Shown: positions 44,441 through 54,891 of the stretch, in pieces
How the letters are laid out: the number at the start of each line of letters is the position of its first letter
Numbering within the stretch: position 1 is the stretch's first letter
Source: Ophiobolus disseminans
Taxonomy: Eukaryota > Ascomycota > Dothideomycetes > Pleosporales > Phaeosphaeriaceae
Direction of reading: 5' to 3'
Assembly (NCBI GenBank): GCA_010093685.1
Contig: MU006228.1
Coordinates: 417,111-481,110 of the forward strand
DNA: 64,000 bases
Notes under the pieces: generated by a model
The model's input: only the letters and a program-made list of their open reading frames with translations
What the model was told of the DNA's origin: nothing
Databases searched by the model: none
Program-made: the position numbers and the translations under genes

Positions 44441-45289
44441 CTACTCATTCCAAATCCCATCCCATTCTCCCTCACACCAGCCCTTTAAAACCCAACACCC
44501 CACCACTAAATTACTCCTCCGCGCCCACGCTTCACTTACCTCCAACGCCCCATTCTCTTCCCGCGCAACTACACCCCCACCACCATCTTCCCACACCCCT
44601 TTCTTAATTGTATATAGTAGTGTTTTATCCCCGTCGCACATCTTGCTCGCACGGTGTACGTGCCACAACTTCACCCAGTCTTCGCCCCACAGGGTACTGC
44701 CCGAAGTGAAATGTATGCTCCCGGGTAGGTCTTTGCCGTGCATTTCGGTGCTTGTAAAAGAGTATATCGTCTCCTGGTCATCGTATTCGATCTTTGGTTT
44801 TCGAGCTTCGTAGATACTTGGGAGTGAAGACGCTCGTATTTCGTGGAGATTTATGCAGCGGATTTTCAATATGCCGAGGGTTGCGTCTTGGGAGAATTGG
44901 TAGTGTGGGATGTTGGAGATTGAGCTGGGATATATGAATGGGGCGTCGAGTCTGAATGTGCGCGTCTGAGAAGTCACAGTGTTGTGGGTGGGTAAGGCAA
45001 GTGCTGGTGTGTGCTGTGGCGGTTCGAAGGCGTGGGCACGGCGGATGGTTTTCCAAGGGTCGTTGTAAGTTGGGAATGTGCGAGAGGTGACGAGAGGGAT
45101 GCGGGATGGAGGTTTCGCTGTTGGGAGGTCTGCGGGTGCGATGAGATCGTCGTCATGGGAGGTTCTGAATAATGGAGATTCTGGAAATGAGATTGTGTCG
45201 AATGGGTTCTTGTCCCAGATGATGGGTGAGTAATGCGGTGTGCATCGGTCGGCATAGCTGGCCAATGGGGAGTAAGGTGGTGTGTACAT
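44441..45289 (-). CDS. Hypothetical protein, 282 residues
   Basis: The single-exon frame from ATG 45289 encodes a Pro/Ser/Thr-rich N-terminal half (YTPPYSPL, PSRIPLVTSRTFPTYNDPW) and a folded-looking C-terminal half (TLGILKIRCINLHEIR, TLLYTIKKGVWEDGGG, SNLVVGCWVLKGWCEGEWD). The C-terminal pattern of short beta strands (lets one think of the tubby/LURP-like 'scaffolding' fold seen in fungal hypotheticals) is not decisive. No signal or membrane segment. It converges on ankyrin gene B with only 61 bp between the stops. Function unknown. Confidence 0.65.
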   Translation of the reverse strand: MYTPPYSPLASYADRCTPHYSPIIWDKNPFDTISFPESPLFRTSHDDDLIAPADLPTAKPPSRIPLVTSRTFPTYNDPWKTIRRAHAFEPPQHTPALALPTHNTVTSQTRTFRLDAPFIYPSSISNIPHYQFSQDATLGILKIRCINLHEIRASSLPSIYEARKPKIEYDDQETIYSFTSTEMHGKDLPGSIHFTSGSTLWGEDWVKLWHVHRASKMCDGDKTLLYTIKKGVWEDGGGGVVAREENGALEVSEAWARRSNLVVGCWVLKGWCEGEWDGIWNE

Positions 45290-45732
45290 CGTATTAGATT
45301 TGAGAACTCAAAATGGAGGACTGAGCAGGTATGCATGCGGCTTGGATGGTGAGCATATAACACCATGGCTTCCACCGTGTGTCGACGCATGAACTCCATG
45401 TATCAGCAGGCGACTCATCATGTGTTGAGGAACCGGATTGACGGGAAAGGTAACAGAGGTACCGTGCGTTAGTGGGGTAGGCCAATAAGGTGTAGTTAGT
45501 AAAGAGGAAGCCTTCGGTTAAGGCGGAGTGCAGGATCGGTCAGCGTATGAGTAAGCGCGCATCACGCGACTTTGATATAGCCAGAACTTGCTGTCTAGAA
45601 TGCAGGTTATAGTATATTATAACATTATTGAAGCACGCACGAACAAGTGCCTATGCCGCCACTGAGATATCGAAGTATGCCAGCCTCTTGTTTTCTCCCC
45701 CGAACACTCAACTCCTCCAGCTCGAGGGCTAT
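45290..45732. other. Intergenic interval, no gene seen
   Basis: It contains the leader of the 282-residue hypothetical protein and the 3' end of the siderophore transporter. An AT-rich patch (about 45605-45630, with TATAGTATATTATAACATTATT) may be the transporter's 3' processing region. Confidence 0.45.
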
Positions 45733-47628
45733 CTAGATGAGACCGACCGTCCTCTGCTTCATAGTCCTGACATCGACGTTCTGCCAAAGTCCAACGCTGA
45801 CCCATGTGATGATGTAGACACAAGTCGCAGCAATGAGCATGTATCGCTGCGTCTCTCCGTAACTGAGGTTGATCGCGTCACGCGTGGGGCTGCCAACTGG
45901 GAAGCTCTGCTGTATTTCGATAGTACCATAGATATCAGCGAATTGGTCCATGGCAGAAGCAGGCAGATTAGCCATCAAGCGCGCCGGGAATATACCAGTC
46001 CAAATGGCGCCGGCAATGGTCTGTCCGATGGCAGATCCAATAGCAATGATCATAGACTCGACGGCCAACAGCGCCGGGAAGTCCTGTTGCTTGGAAACAG
46101 CCATGAGAGTGGTTTGTTCCGAGATGACGAGCACACCACCGCCGAAAGCGATGAAGATCATACACATGACAATGTAGCCAATGTTCTCGTCGGGCTGGCG
46201 GAACTTGATCATGAGTCCAACACCCAAAATCGTTAGGGGAACGCCCATGAAGAAGCTGTACACCTTGAGCTTTCCGTAGTAGCGGAGAAGTACGCCGTAG
46301 ACGAGCGACATGAAGCAAGAGCCCATGGTGTAGATATTGGCAATGTACGTTGCATGTGGTATGCTCTGGTTGAACATGACGACTAGAAGCGAGTAGAAGT
46401 AGGAGTCCCAGATGTACCAACCAATGTACAGCGAGCCGGCCATCGTATATGTGAAGATGACGGTGCGGTTTTTGAGCAGCGGCCATGGGATGAAGGTAAC
46501 AGGCGCGAAATACTTCTCCCACAAGCCGAAGGAGATTATGAGCAGGCCACCGAAGACGATAAAGCAAATGATCATGGGCGACTTCCATTGGTTAGTTTGG
46601 TATGAGTAGAGGTTGAAAGACAAGAGGAACAGAGCGAGTCCGGTGGCTAGGATCAGGAGACCGACGACGTCAAACTCGATGAAGTAATATTTGAGCTTCT
46701 CGCCGAACGAGCGATTGTCGATGCGTGTCTGTATGAGACCTGCGCGGCGGGCCTTGGCTTCGTTGATGTAGAAGATGGCGATAAGAGGAGCACAGACGAA
46801 AGGCGCAATGATGGCGAAGATGCCGAAGTTCCATCGCCAGCCGATGCCACCATCAGCCGTAGTGCTCTCAACAGCGTAGCCATAAATCCAGGTCGTGATG
46901 AGCCATGGCGACGCAGCGTACGCGACGAAGAAGGCCCTGTTCTTAAGCTTGGTTGTGTCGGCGACGAAGACGGTCATCGAAAAATCGATGCTGTTGTAGC
47001 CAGTGTAGAAGAAGGTGTTGGCAGCACAGTACGCCTTGACATTGTTGCAACTGGCCATGATGATAAGACCAATGATGTAGCATGAGCAGCCGAGACATAG
47101 AGCAAAGGGACGGCCCCAGATGTTCATGATCTTAGCGTAGGGGAGCTTCCAGATACCGGCCACAATCGAGGAGATGACACCAGTCAGAGCAGTAAGTGAG
47201 TGCTTTTGGAAAGCGCTGGTAACATATGGAGCTAGCGTGCTGGCGCTGCTGGACGTGAACGAGACGAAGAAGTTGAGAAGCCACAAACTGGATGTTGTTA
47301 GCAAGACATTCATTTAGAGGCTCAGATGAGCTTACCAGATATAGGCAATAATCAGGTCGCGCTTCGACCAAACGTGAGTAGCGGCTTGGACAGCTTGGAC
47401 ACCAGGCTCGGCGGTGGTGTCAATCTTGTTCAGCTCCTCGTCATCACTTCCAGACAAGCTGTTAGCAGAGCGAGGCGTGCCCAGTTTTTCATCTGGACGT
47501 GATCCGTCCATGCTGGTATGACCGTCAACGGCAGCTGGAATATCGGCGACATCCTTGTGGTCGGGCTGGTTCGCAAGAGGTGCGGAGACCAACGCATTGG
47601 AGGTCAATCCCTTGAAAGTGAACCCCAT
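45733..47628 (-). CDS. MFS siderophore-iron transporter (SIT1/MirB/ARN family)
   Basis: Exons 47628-47336 and 47287-45733 (48-nt intron) encode 615 residues. A cytosolic N-tail of about 95 residues is followed by NFFVSFTSSSASTLAPYVTSAF, KHSLTALTGVISSIVAGIWKLPYAKIMNIWGRP, the hallmark of the siderophore transporter branch of the MFS (14 membrane helices). A long extracellular loop before the last helix (ASAMDQFADIYG) and the terminal YIITWVSVGLW also fit. These proteins import ferric hydroxamate siderophores across the plasma membrane in iron-poor conditions. Two ATCWGATAA elements lie about 470-500 bp upstream, and a ferric reductase and Ctr copper transporter are 7-10 kb away. Substrate siderophore unknown. 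The gene appears intact. Confidence 0.93.
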
Positions 47629-49380
47629 CTTGAGTGTTGAGTTCGATGGGTCGACACAATGAATGGAAGTAAGGATAGATGAAAGTAGAGCTGTCGATCA
47701 GAGCTGAGCAGCTGCGTCTTGATATAGGTGCCCGGGATCAACCCACACAGCTGCTGCATCCCCCAGCCCGCGGTGCCCGGTTGTCGGCTCGTCATGGTGG
47801 ATAAAGTCGCTCGCGCCGTTGTATTTTGGTAGGCAAATCACTTGTTCTGGTGTGCCGAGCCATTCCTGAAAACGGCAATACACTCGAAAGATCCCACGGA
47901 TGCATGTCGGCGTCCCCTACAAGCGCAATGTACACGAAGCTTACCTTCCTCAAACGAGCGACTTGGCCGGGATTAAGCTCCCCGAAGCTCGGCACGCAGC
48001 TTGTGAAAAATCTTATCTCTTGATTCTCCCCCGTCAGCGGCGTCGAATACGGATTGCCGGTCCAATAAGCGGGGCCGCTAAAATATACGCGCATTATCAG
48101 ATGAAAATTTTGATCTTATCATTATCTGATGGAAACGTCGAAATTGCGAGGCTGCTCGATGGCTTGCATGCCCGATGAGCTGCTGCTCGTCATTGAGTTG
48201 TCAGGCGCGGGGTAAGAAGAAAGGTGGGTGTCACAGAGGGATGCAAGTGATATTGCGGTTGCGGTGTCCTTCGGATATTGAGTCCTTCAGTCGATAACCG
48301 GATCAGCTCATATGAGTGGAGCTCTTTGAAAAACCCTTCGTTGCTTGAAACATTTGCAGCGACGCCACGTTTCTGGGCATCAGCACAGGATGCCATGCCG
48401 AAATGGCGGGTAGGAGCCTTGCCCGTGTAGTTCGTCGAGCCCCACAACGAGTCGTCCAATCACTGGATCCCGCACACCATCGTTCATCCTTACAAGATAT
48501 TGCCATACAAAGAAGCCGCGCACACGAGACGCGACAACGCGAATGTCCACAAGAAGAGGACATTTAAGAATAATATCTGCGAGAGCTGCAGCAGTAGAAA
48601 GGACCACGAGAAGTTGAGCGTGCCAGGGAGTCTGGAGTCGTAATCGTTGCCCAGGAGCTGCTTGACAACGACCATGTAAATACCACAAACGAGCCTTTGT
48701 GATACTCTCGGCAGTGCTAGACGGTGTTAACTAAAGTGTAGGTCAAGAGCGCTGTCCCAATCCGTTTCAACTTACCTCATGCCTCCACTTCAATCGACAA
48801 CTTCGGCCTAGTTAATGGCGAACAAGTAGCAAGCAAGGACAACCTACAAACCTTCGCGAAATGGATGGTATAGCTGGAAGGCTTTGAGGCAATGCTGCCT
48901 CTTACGATCGGCATCACAGGCGGACGCACACGGCCTTTTGCGAATATCCAATAAGTCAACCACAATTGTCGAAGTGCATTCCGGAGCAATGCGCCCGGAA
49001 GCTTATTGGGGACAGACGACGCGGTGGCGCTACCACTCCAGAAGCAGTTTGCCGGATTCCTTTTGCTTTGCGCCACGGATACGGTGATGCATCACCTGTG
49101 CCCTTCGCTAGGAAAGGGCGGAAGCTACTTCACTGAAACGTAGGCGACGCTTTACGTTCCCCAGGTTTTCGCGGACTGGTTTTTTCTTCACTCAACAACT
49201 GCAACCGCATATGTCTACAGCACCACCGCTGTTTACCTCAAGACGAGACATAAATCAAGTTTTTCGCAATAAGAGAAGGCATAATGTGTTCGTACCAGCT
49301 GGGACGCGCCGGTTCACAGAGCCCCATCTTGTTGCTGATGAAGTCTGCAACCTGGGATGCCAAGTAGTGTTTTAAGACAA
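47629..49380. other. Upstream region of siderophore transporter and gene-free stretch
   Basis: Besides the iron-GATA motifs (separate entry) the interval has no supported gene. Short minus frames between 48190 and 48690 carry some hydrophobic words, but they overlap in several frames, and no family is recognised; a decayed gene cannot be excluded. Confidence 0.45.
48062..48130 (-). promoter_or_regulatory. Candidate iron-regulatory element: two ATCWGATAA sites and a CCAAT box
   Basis: TTATCAGAT at 48094-48102 and TTATCTGAT at 48122-48130 are both perfect reverse complements of ATCWGATAA, the site known for SreA-type iron-repressing GATA factors. They are 28 bp apart. A CCAAT box (48062-48066), the core of CBC/HapX binding, lies 27 bp to the left. 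All are upstream of the minus-strand siderophore transporter (ATG 47628). A chance occurrence of two perfect 9-mers this close together is unlikely. Confidence 0.7.
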
Positions 49381-50970
49381 CATGTCACCGACGCAGCCTT
49401 TTGAGCTCGTGAGTCTCGACAACTTCGAAGTCAGGCTTCCCAAGGGACCCCCTCCCAATTGGCCACACAATCGCTGAACAAGTGGACGGGTATCTCAGCT
49501 GCCGGATAGCCTACGAGTACATCGGACGCCAGACTGCTGATTCAGTTCTCTGTGAGATGCAGTAGGAGCAGACTACGGCGCTAGTTGCATCAAAGAACTT
49601 CACCACCGCATGTTTGGTCCATGTCCCTACTGAAGACATCAACTTCTTCCTACCTAATGGAGCCGGCACTACTCAAACTGTCAAAGATGCCCTCCAGTTG
49701 CTCCAAAAGCACCCTCGCGAGAAGATATGGATCACCGACTCTGAGGGCCTGGGCAGCACAAGACAAGGACTCCTTGCTACGCCAACTGAGTTTGGCATCA
49801 TCATCCTAAGCGACCCTCAACGGCAAGCGAGTGGTCAAGTCGCATACGCCAGTCACCACACTGTATATTCGATTGTACAGGAGCTGAAGGATCCGGACGC
49901 GATACGCTGGAAGTCAATCCCTCGCCGGTTTCAGGTAACAGCTGCATTCAAGAAGTTTTACGGCACAGATACCCTCACAGCATTCAAAATCTAGACGGTG
50001 GCGAAGCTCCGAGGGACTATTGTAGAGGGCCTCGGTTTTGTTGACAGTGAAGCTATTGTAGTCCAATGGGGAAGGACAAAGCTTGACGGAGACGCGCTTC
50101 GCAGGATTCTACTCGAAGACGACAAGGTGATAAGCGAACGTGACGAATCAGGCCTGGAGTTCAAGATGGTGGATCTACTTCAGATTTTTCGCTCCTGTAC
50201 CAACCTCGGCCATCCTTGGTCTCTGTCGCAAGTATGGACTTCTTTCTTCCCGGCTGAAGCAGAGGACCTCTGCGATTGGCGCATTGCGATGTTCAACGCA
50301 AGTAGGACTTGCGATCTGCTGCTGAAACTGATGGAAAGTTTGCCGCGGTCGATGGAGGAGCTTCAAGAAGATTAAGTAGACATATGTTACCTATGAATAA
50401 TACTGTCGCAGAGCAGAATGGCTACCAACAGCATCGTGCTCGATGCCGACGATGTCCGCAACCCTACTTACTCCGAGCTGCGCGCCGGCTACCCCCAAGC
50501 CCGACTTCCCTGGTACACTGGTGGACCGCCTGGCTATCGCACGCGCCCAAACTTTACAAAAGAAAACCTAGTGCGCGGCATGAACTAGACGTGCGGAACA
50601 TACTATCCCTAGCAGGGAGGGTTGCAGTGCTTGTACTCACGAAAAGGCTGCATAAGGCAGAGATAAGACTGCAAATGGGAGCTTGCTGAGATGTACGAGA
50701 CAGTGCCTACGCTCTTCTCTGAAAATGACCAGCGTGATAATTACCAGTATTTTGGCGCTAATGTATGGTGAAGGACTTTGTCGTCAAGATCAAGTTCGTC
50801 AAACTGCAATAGTCTCTCTAAGCAGCGAAGAATTCGTAATACACACCTGGCACACACATGCTGTGGTTCATATATCTTGATCTGGATGATGAAGAGATCG
50901 AAGTGCATAACGACAAGACGCTACTCGATGCACTCCTGGGCAATCAACAGATGATGAACGATCAAGTTAC
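49381..50970 (+). pseudogene. Decayed locus of unknown family
   Basis: From MSPTQPFELVSLDNFEVRLPK (49382) onwards a series of plus-strand fragments with reasonable codon use is broken by stops and shifts. The best piece runs 49614-50375 in one frame but has a TAG at 49992-49994 between LTAFKI and TVAKLRGTIVEGLGF; the sense on either side reads smoothly. Further fragments follow at 50418-50588 (DADDVRNPTYSELRAGYPQ) and about 50690-50960 (LAEMYETVPTLFSENDQ, FIYLDLDDEEIEVHND). I recognise no domain. One or two formerly real genes are likely, perhaps with introns I cannot place. Confidence 0.5.
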
Positions 50971-51168
50971 GCTTTAAATGAAGTCACGGACGCATTCGAA
51001 ATTATGTTATACGTATCTGATAAAAGTCTTTGATACCGAATATCTTCGAACGTTGCTGCACTCAATACACCCACGGCATCAAACGCAGGCAAGATGCCTA
51101 AGAGAGTGAAGAAGAAGAAGCATGCGGGGAACACGTTCTATCTATTCGCGGTTGTCTAGCTGTGACCA

Positions 51169-51188
51169 ATGATGATGATGATGATGAG
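51169..51188. repeat. (ATG)n microsatellite
   Basis: About six to seven consecutive ATG triplets. The following 50 bp contain further scattered TTGATGA words and a second GATGAGCGGCC. Confidence 0.85.
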
Positions 51189-51324
51189 CGGCCCAGGTTG
51201 ATGAACTTGATGGGCGATCCAAGTTCATGAAGTTGATGAGCGGCCTCAGTGGTATCGTCAGATGCACGTGACACTGGATAGCCACCACGGTAGCCCTGGA
51301 ATACAACGAGACTTCTAGGCAGCT

Positions 51325-51395
51325 GCGAACAAACAAAACACTGAGACTTGCGGGCAACCGCGAACAAATAAAACAAGCGAAACTTGCGGGCAACC
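51325..51395. repeat. Tandem duplication of about 35 bp
   Basis: Two adjacent imperfect copies start with GCGAACAAAnAAAACA and end with ACTTGCGGGCAACC. They differ at a few positions and by a base in length. Confidence 0.75.
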
Positions 51396-52284
51396 GCGAC
51401 TCTGGAATCATCGAGGAGACTCAGTGCATAACCTCGGCGAATCTCATGTGCCACAAGCATCTGGCAAGAGGCAGCATTTGTCGGCTCAGTAGGATCTTGA
51501 CAGCGCGGAGACTAACCGCAGTAAGGTCGCCATTGTCGGGTCCCATGTGTACGTAGGAATCGGCGAGTCCGAAACGACAGGTCCGCAGGGTTTGCATTTT
51601 GAGTGGAGACTCCGGCTCGAGACCGAGAGAGCAGAGTGTTCCCACGAAGTTTCTGAGACGATGCATCGCGTGAGCTTGATTTAGCTGCCTAGGTACTGTA
51701 CTATCAGTCAGCTCATCATCTCTCTCCAGGGTGTTGCAGGCATGACTCAAAGAGGAAATGAATTTTCGCGCAGTGAATTCGCAACGGCCAGTTGTGAATC
51801 TTCTCTCATGACCACGTCGCATGGAAGTTGCGGCTCGATTGCCCGCACGCTTCCACTTCGCGCGACGGAGGTATTCGTAGATCGCCACACAGAGGTTATG
51901 TTCACCGTGAACGATGCAGTGTGTACGAAGAGAGTGGGAACGGGAGGGAAAGAAGGATGCGGTTGCTTGATGCAAGAAGTCTGCCTAGTGCTCCTCTCCT
52001 CTCAAGTTCTAGTATGCTCAAAATGGCAGGAGCGACTCAAACAACAGCGCAGGGAACTTCAAGATGCTGGACCGGCATTCCAAACGCGTGATGCAGACTT
52101 GTATGTATTACATCCCGAACCTTACAAGTCCTCTGTGATAATCGCCCAGCCTGCGAAAAGGTATGCCCAACAACCGCCATCTCCAATTATACATCTCATT
52201 CCGTTTACAGACATACAGTGTACCCAAAACGCCAAAGCTAATATGCAGCAACATCTGCGCCATTCCGTCGATGACTATCGATCA

Positions 52285-53522
52285 CTAGATGGCAAAGAAA
52301 AGAGCAACTGCCGCAACAAAAAGCAACGGCGAGACCGTCAAAGAGCTGGCAGCGCCTATGGTTCCGCTGGTAGTATTACTGGTCGTGCCAGACTGTGCAG
52401 GGGCCTCGGAGCTGTCAGTCGTTGATCGAGTTGCAGACGCGATGATCGAAGGGGAAGCCGCAGCCGATTTGGCGGGTACTGAAGTGGGAGAACTAGACTG
52501 AAGCAAGGTGTTGGTTTGTGCAGGAACGCTGGATGGGGGTGGTGTGCTGGAGGGTGTAGGTGTGTTGGCCTGGGTGGAAGGACTTGGAGTGCTGGTTCGC
52601 GCCGGACTCATTGGCCTGGGGGTGGTTGTTGTGCTGGGGGGAAGAACGCTGGGACTGGGGCTGGGCTCATTGGACTTGGGTCCTTCACTTACTGTTTGAC
52701 CACTTGACTTGGCCTTTTCTGCTACCCAAGAAATGACTTCTTCGTTGTGCTCTATGAAATAGTTCAGGTGGTTCCACACGTCCACTGGTGTGCTTCCGAC
52801 TGCGCACATGGGGTCGCCGCTGTGGCAGTAATCGCGTAGACGGTCGGAGTATTTGTTCAGGGCTTGGAGTTGGGAGGGTGTGCGTGCGCGTTGGCCATCA
52901 GAGTTAACGCCTTCGCCGATGGTGAATTTCTGGTTCCGCGAGCGGATTACGGCGCCGAATGTTACTGCTGCGACAACTTCCGAACTATCAGCGATTGCAT
53001 TCTAGGAGGCATCATCTATTCCATACCTTTTGAGCCTGTCGCAGTGTCCAGAGCCTGGCTGATCGGTTGTTCGCAGTCGAAAACCTTTCCGCCTCCTCCA
53101 CCGAGAATGTCCTGTGCGACTGCGGCACCTTGCGAGAACCCAAGCAGAATCAACTTTGCGTTGGGGCACTTTTCAGCGTAGCCCTTCATTTGCGACTGAC
53201 CATTGGCCTGGCCCTTTGTTGCAGACTTGCACCATTCATCTTTCCCCCACGCAGTGCTCTTTGCGGGATATTCAATGCTCTCGAAACTGCAGTCTTTGCT
53301 TCCAATGCGCGAGCAGATTTCGTGGGTGATGTTTCCTTGACGGCCGGGATATGGTTCGTCTGAGCCGCGAGCGATGAAGACATGATACGGTTTGCAGTCG
53401 TAGGATTCGAACGCCATTATCTCGGTAGTGTTGCAGTAGACGTTCGGGTATGGCGCGTCGCAACGCTCTTGCGCAACAGCCACAGCCGCGATTAGAGCGA
53501 GCGTAGAGAGTGTGGCCCTCAT
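52285..53522 (-). CDS. Cutinase-family (CE5) serine esterase with Ser/Thr-rich stalk and GPI-type tail
   Basis: Exons 53522-53027 and 52976-52285 encode 395 residues. The 50-nt intron uses the acceptor CGGAAG; the TAG a few bases earlier would break the frame. A signal peptide (MRATLSTLALIAAVAVAQ) leads the mature enzyme. The nucleophile elbow GFSQG is at about residue 124-128, with the CE5-type SGDPMC (Asp) and a later HLNYF (His) completing the triad. Cysteines suggest the usual disulfides. The C-terminal 130 residues are Ser/Thr/Pro-rich and end in a hydrophobic LTVSPLLFVAAVALFFAI, so the protein is probably wall- or membrane-anchored through GPI. It would hydrolyse cutin, acetylated xylan or similar esters; the exact substrate is uncertain. 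The anchored form is less common than the secreted one. Confidence 0.9.
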
Positions 53523-54891
53523 GATTTCGGATCGTTTGGATGTAGCGAATGTAGTTGAGGGATTTAAATGAGAGAAAGAAGGTCCCAAGATTAAAGTATG
53601 TACAAGAACTACCTCTCCAATGCCAAAAGAAAGCAGGCGAAAGACGATAAGGAAGCCCAACGACCAACTTTCATTCTATGATGAAAGCACACGACCTTGT
53701 TTTATCAAGATGCGCCTCAATCTGTGAACCTGGCCTATCTAACGCTGTTGCGTAAGACCAACGGGTGTCGGCAGCTGCCAAGCTGTGGCGCCCCGTCTTT
53801 TCTGGAGGTCTCGAGCCACAAAGTTCATTTGAAGCCTCCTCGGACGCAGTAACACTGGCTTGGATGCATGGTAGATGACGCGGCAGAGTCAAAGAAAGGG
53901 GTGAATATCTGAAAGCGTTTGGTTGTCTGGTGAAGGTGTTCATTGTCGGTCCTGTTGCGGTGCTGCCTGGCTTGCTGTTGGTGGGGTGCCAGCGCCACAG
54001 CACAACCCTGATCCTAAAAGATTGCTTGCCGTAGACTCAATGCGGGTCGATCTCCCTCGACCTCAAAATGTGTCACTGCCTATATGTCCACAGAACGAGT
54101 CGCGCCTACAATCTACAGTAGGGAGGACCTGCTGCATTCCTAGGTTCGACGTGTCCAGACTCCGGCAAACCTTGCCGGCATCCTGGCCTGGTGGACGCTC
54201 CAACGTGGTTTTACAACGACATGCGCTCGAATCATATCCGGATCAACCTCCTTCGCATGGGGGATGGAAATTATGCGTGTCGGCGAGGCACCTGGGACCT
54301 GTCGCAGGTCCAGCTAAGGGGTGATCGCCGTGAGTGGCCCTTCACAACCCGCTATCCATCTCTTTCACATGTATATCTCGACAGTGATTCCGAAAGCCCA
54401 AGCCAAATTCGACGATGCAATGTACCCAACGAGTGGCATCGTTGTGTGCGTTCAAACACATCGCGATGATATCGTGAGTGCTGAAAAGGGCAACCGAACT
54501 TGACTCGTTAGTTTGCGAGTCGCAGAAGTGTCGCTACCACATTGCGCAGTCTCTAAGAAGACGTGTGTATCAAGAACAGCATCGGACGGCGTGAGGAAGA
54601 GGTTTGAAGAAGCCGGAGGTTGGAAAAGAGTTGCTTCCCTAAGGCTAAAGCGCGCCGCGCCCACGTGCGATGACGAGCCAATAGCGTCAATTCCCTCCAC
54701 CTAGTTCTCGTATTATGCTTTAGGCGCACCGCACTACAGCGACACCGACACCGAGTTCGAGCTTGGCATCACATCACAGTGTCAGACCAAGCATCGCAGA
54801 CCAAGCACCTTGTCTTCGAGTCACTACATCAGAAACCAGAGCTGAGTGTTTGGAAATTTGCATTGGGGTATCATAAACTACATCTACGAAT
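53523..54891. other. Intergenic interval between cutinase and ferric reductase
   Basis: It includes the cutinase promoter on the left and the ferric reductase 3' end on the right. Frames around 54000-54470 have some plausible words (DAPTWFYNDMRSNHIRINLLR) but end quickly and match no family I know. No gene is called. Confidence 0.4.

Larger units (their letters stand above)
50971..52284. other. Gene-poor interval with microsatellite and short tandem repeat
   Basis: No gene is supported. Overlapping frames on both strands at 51421-52425 have no family resemblance and no consistent codon bias. Two small repeats are listed separately. Confidence 0.4.

Noticed and set aside
51421..51975. 184-codon minus-strand frame as a gene
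   Set aside because: A longer plus-strand frame overlaps it, codon bias is weak and no family resemblance is seen.
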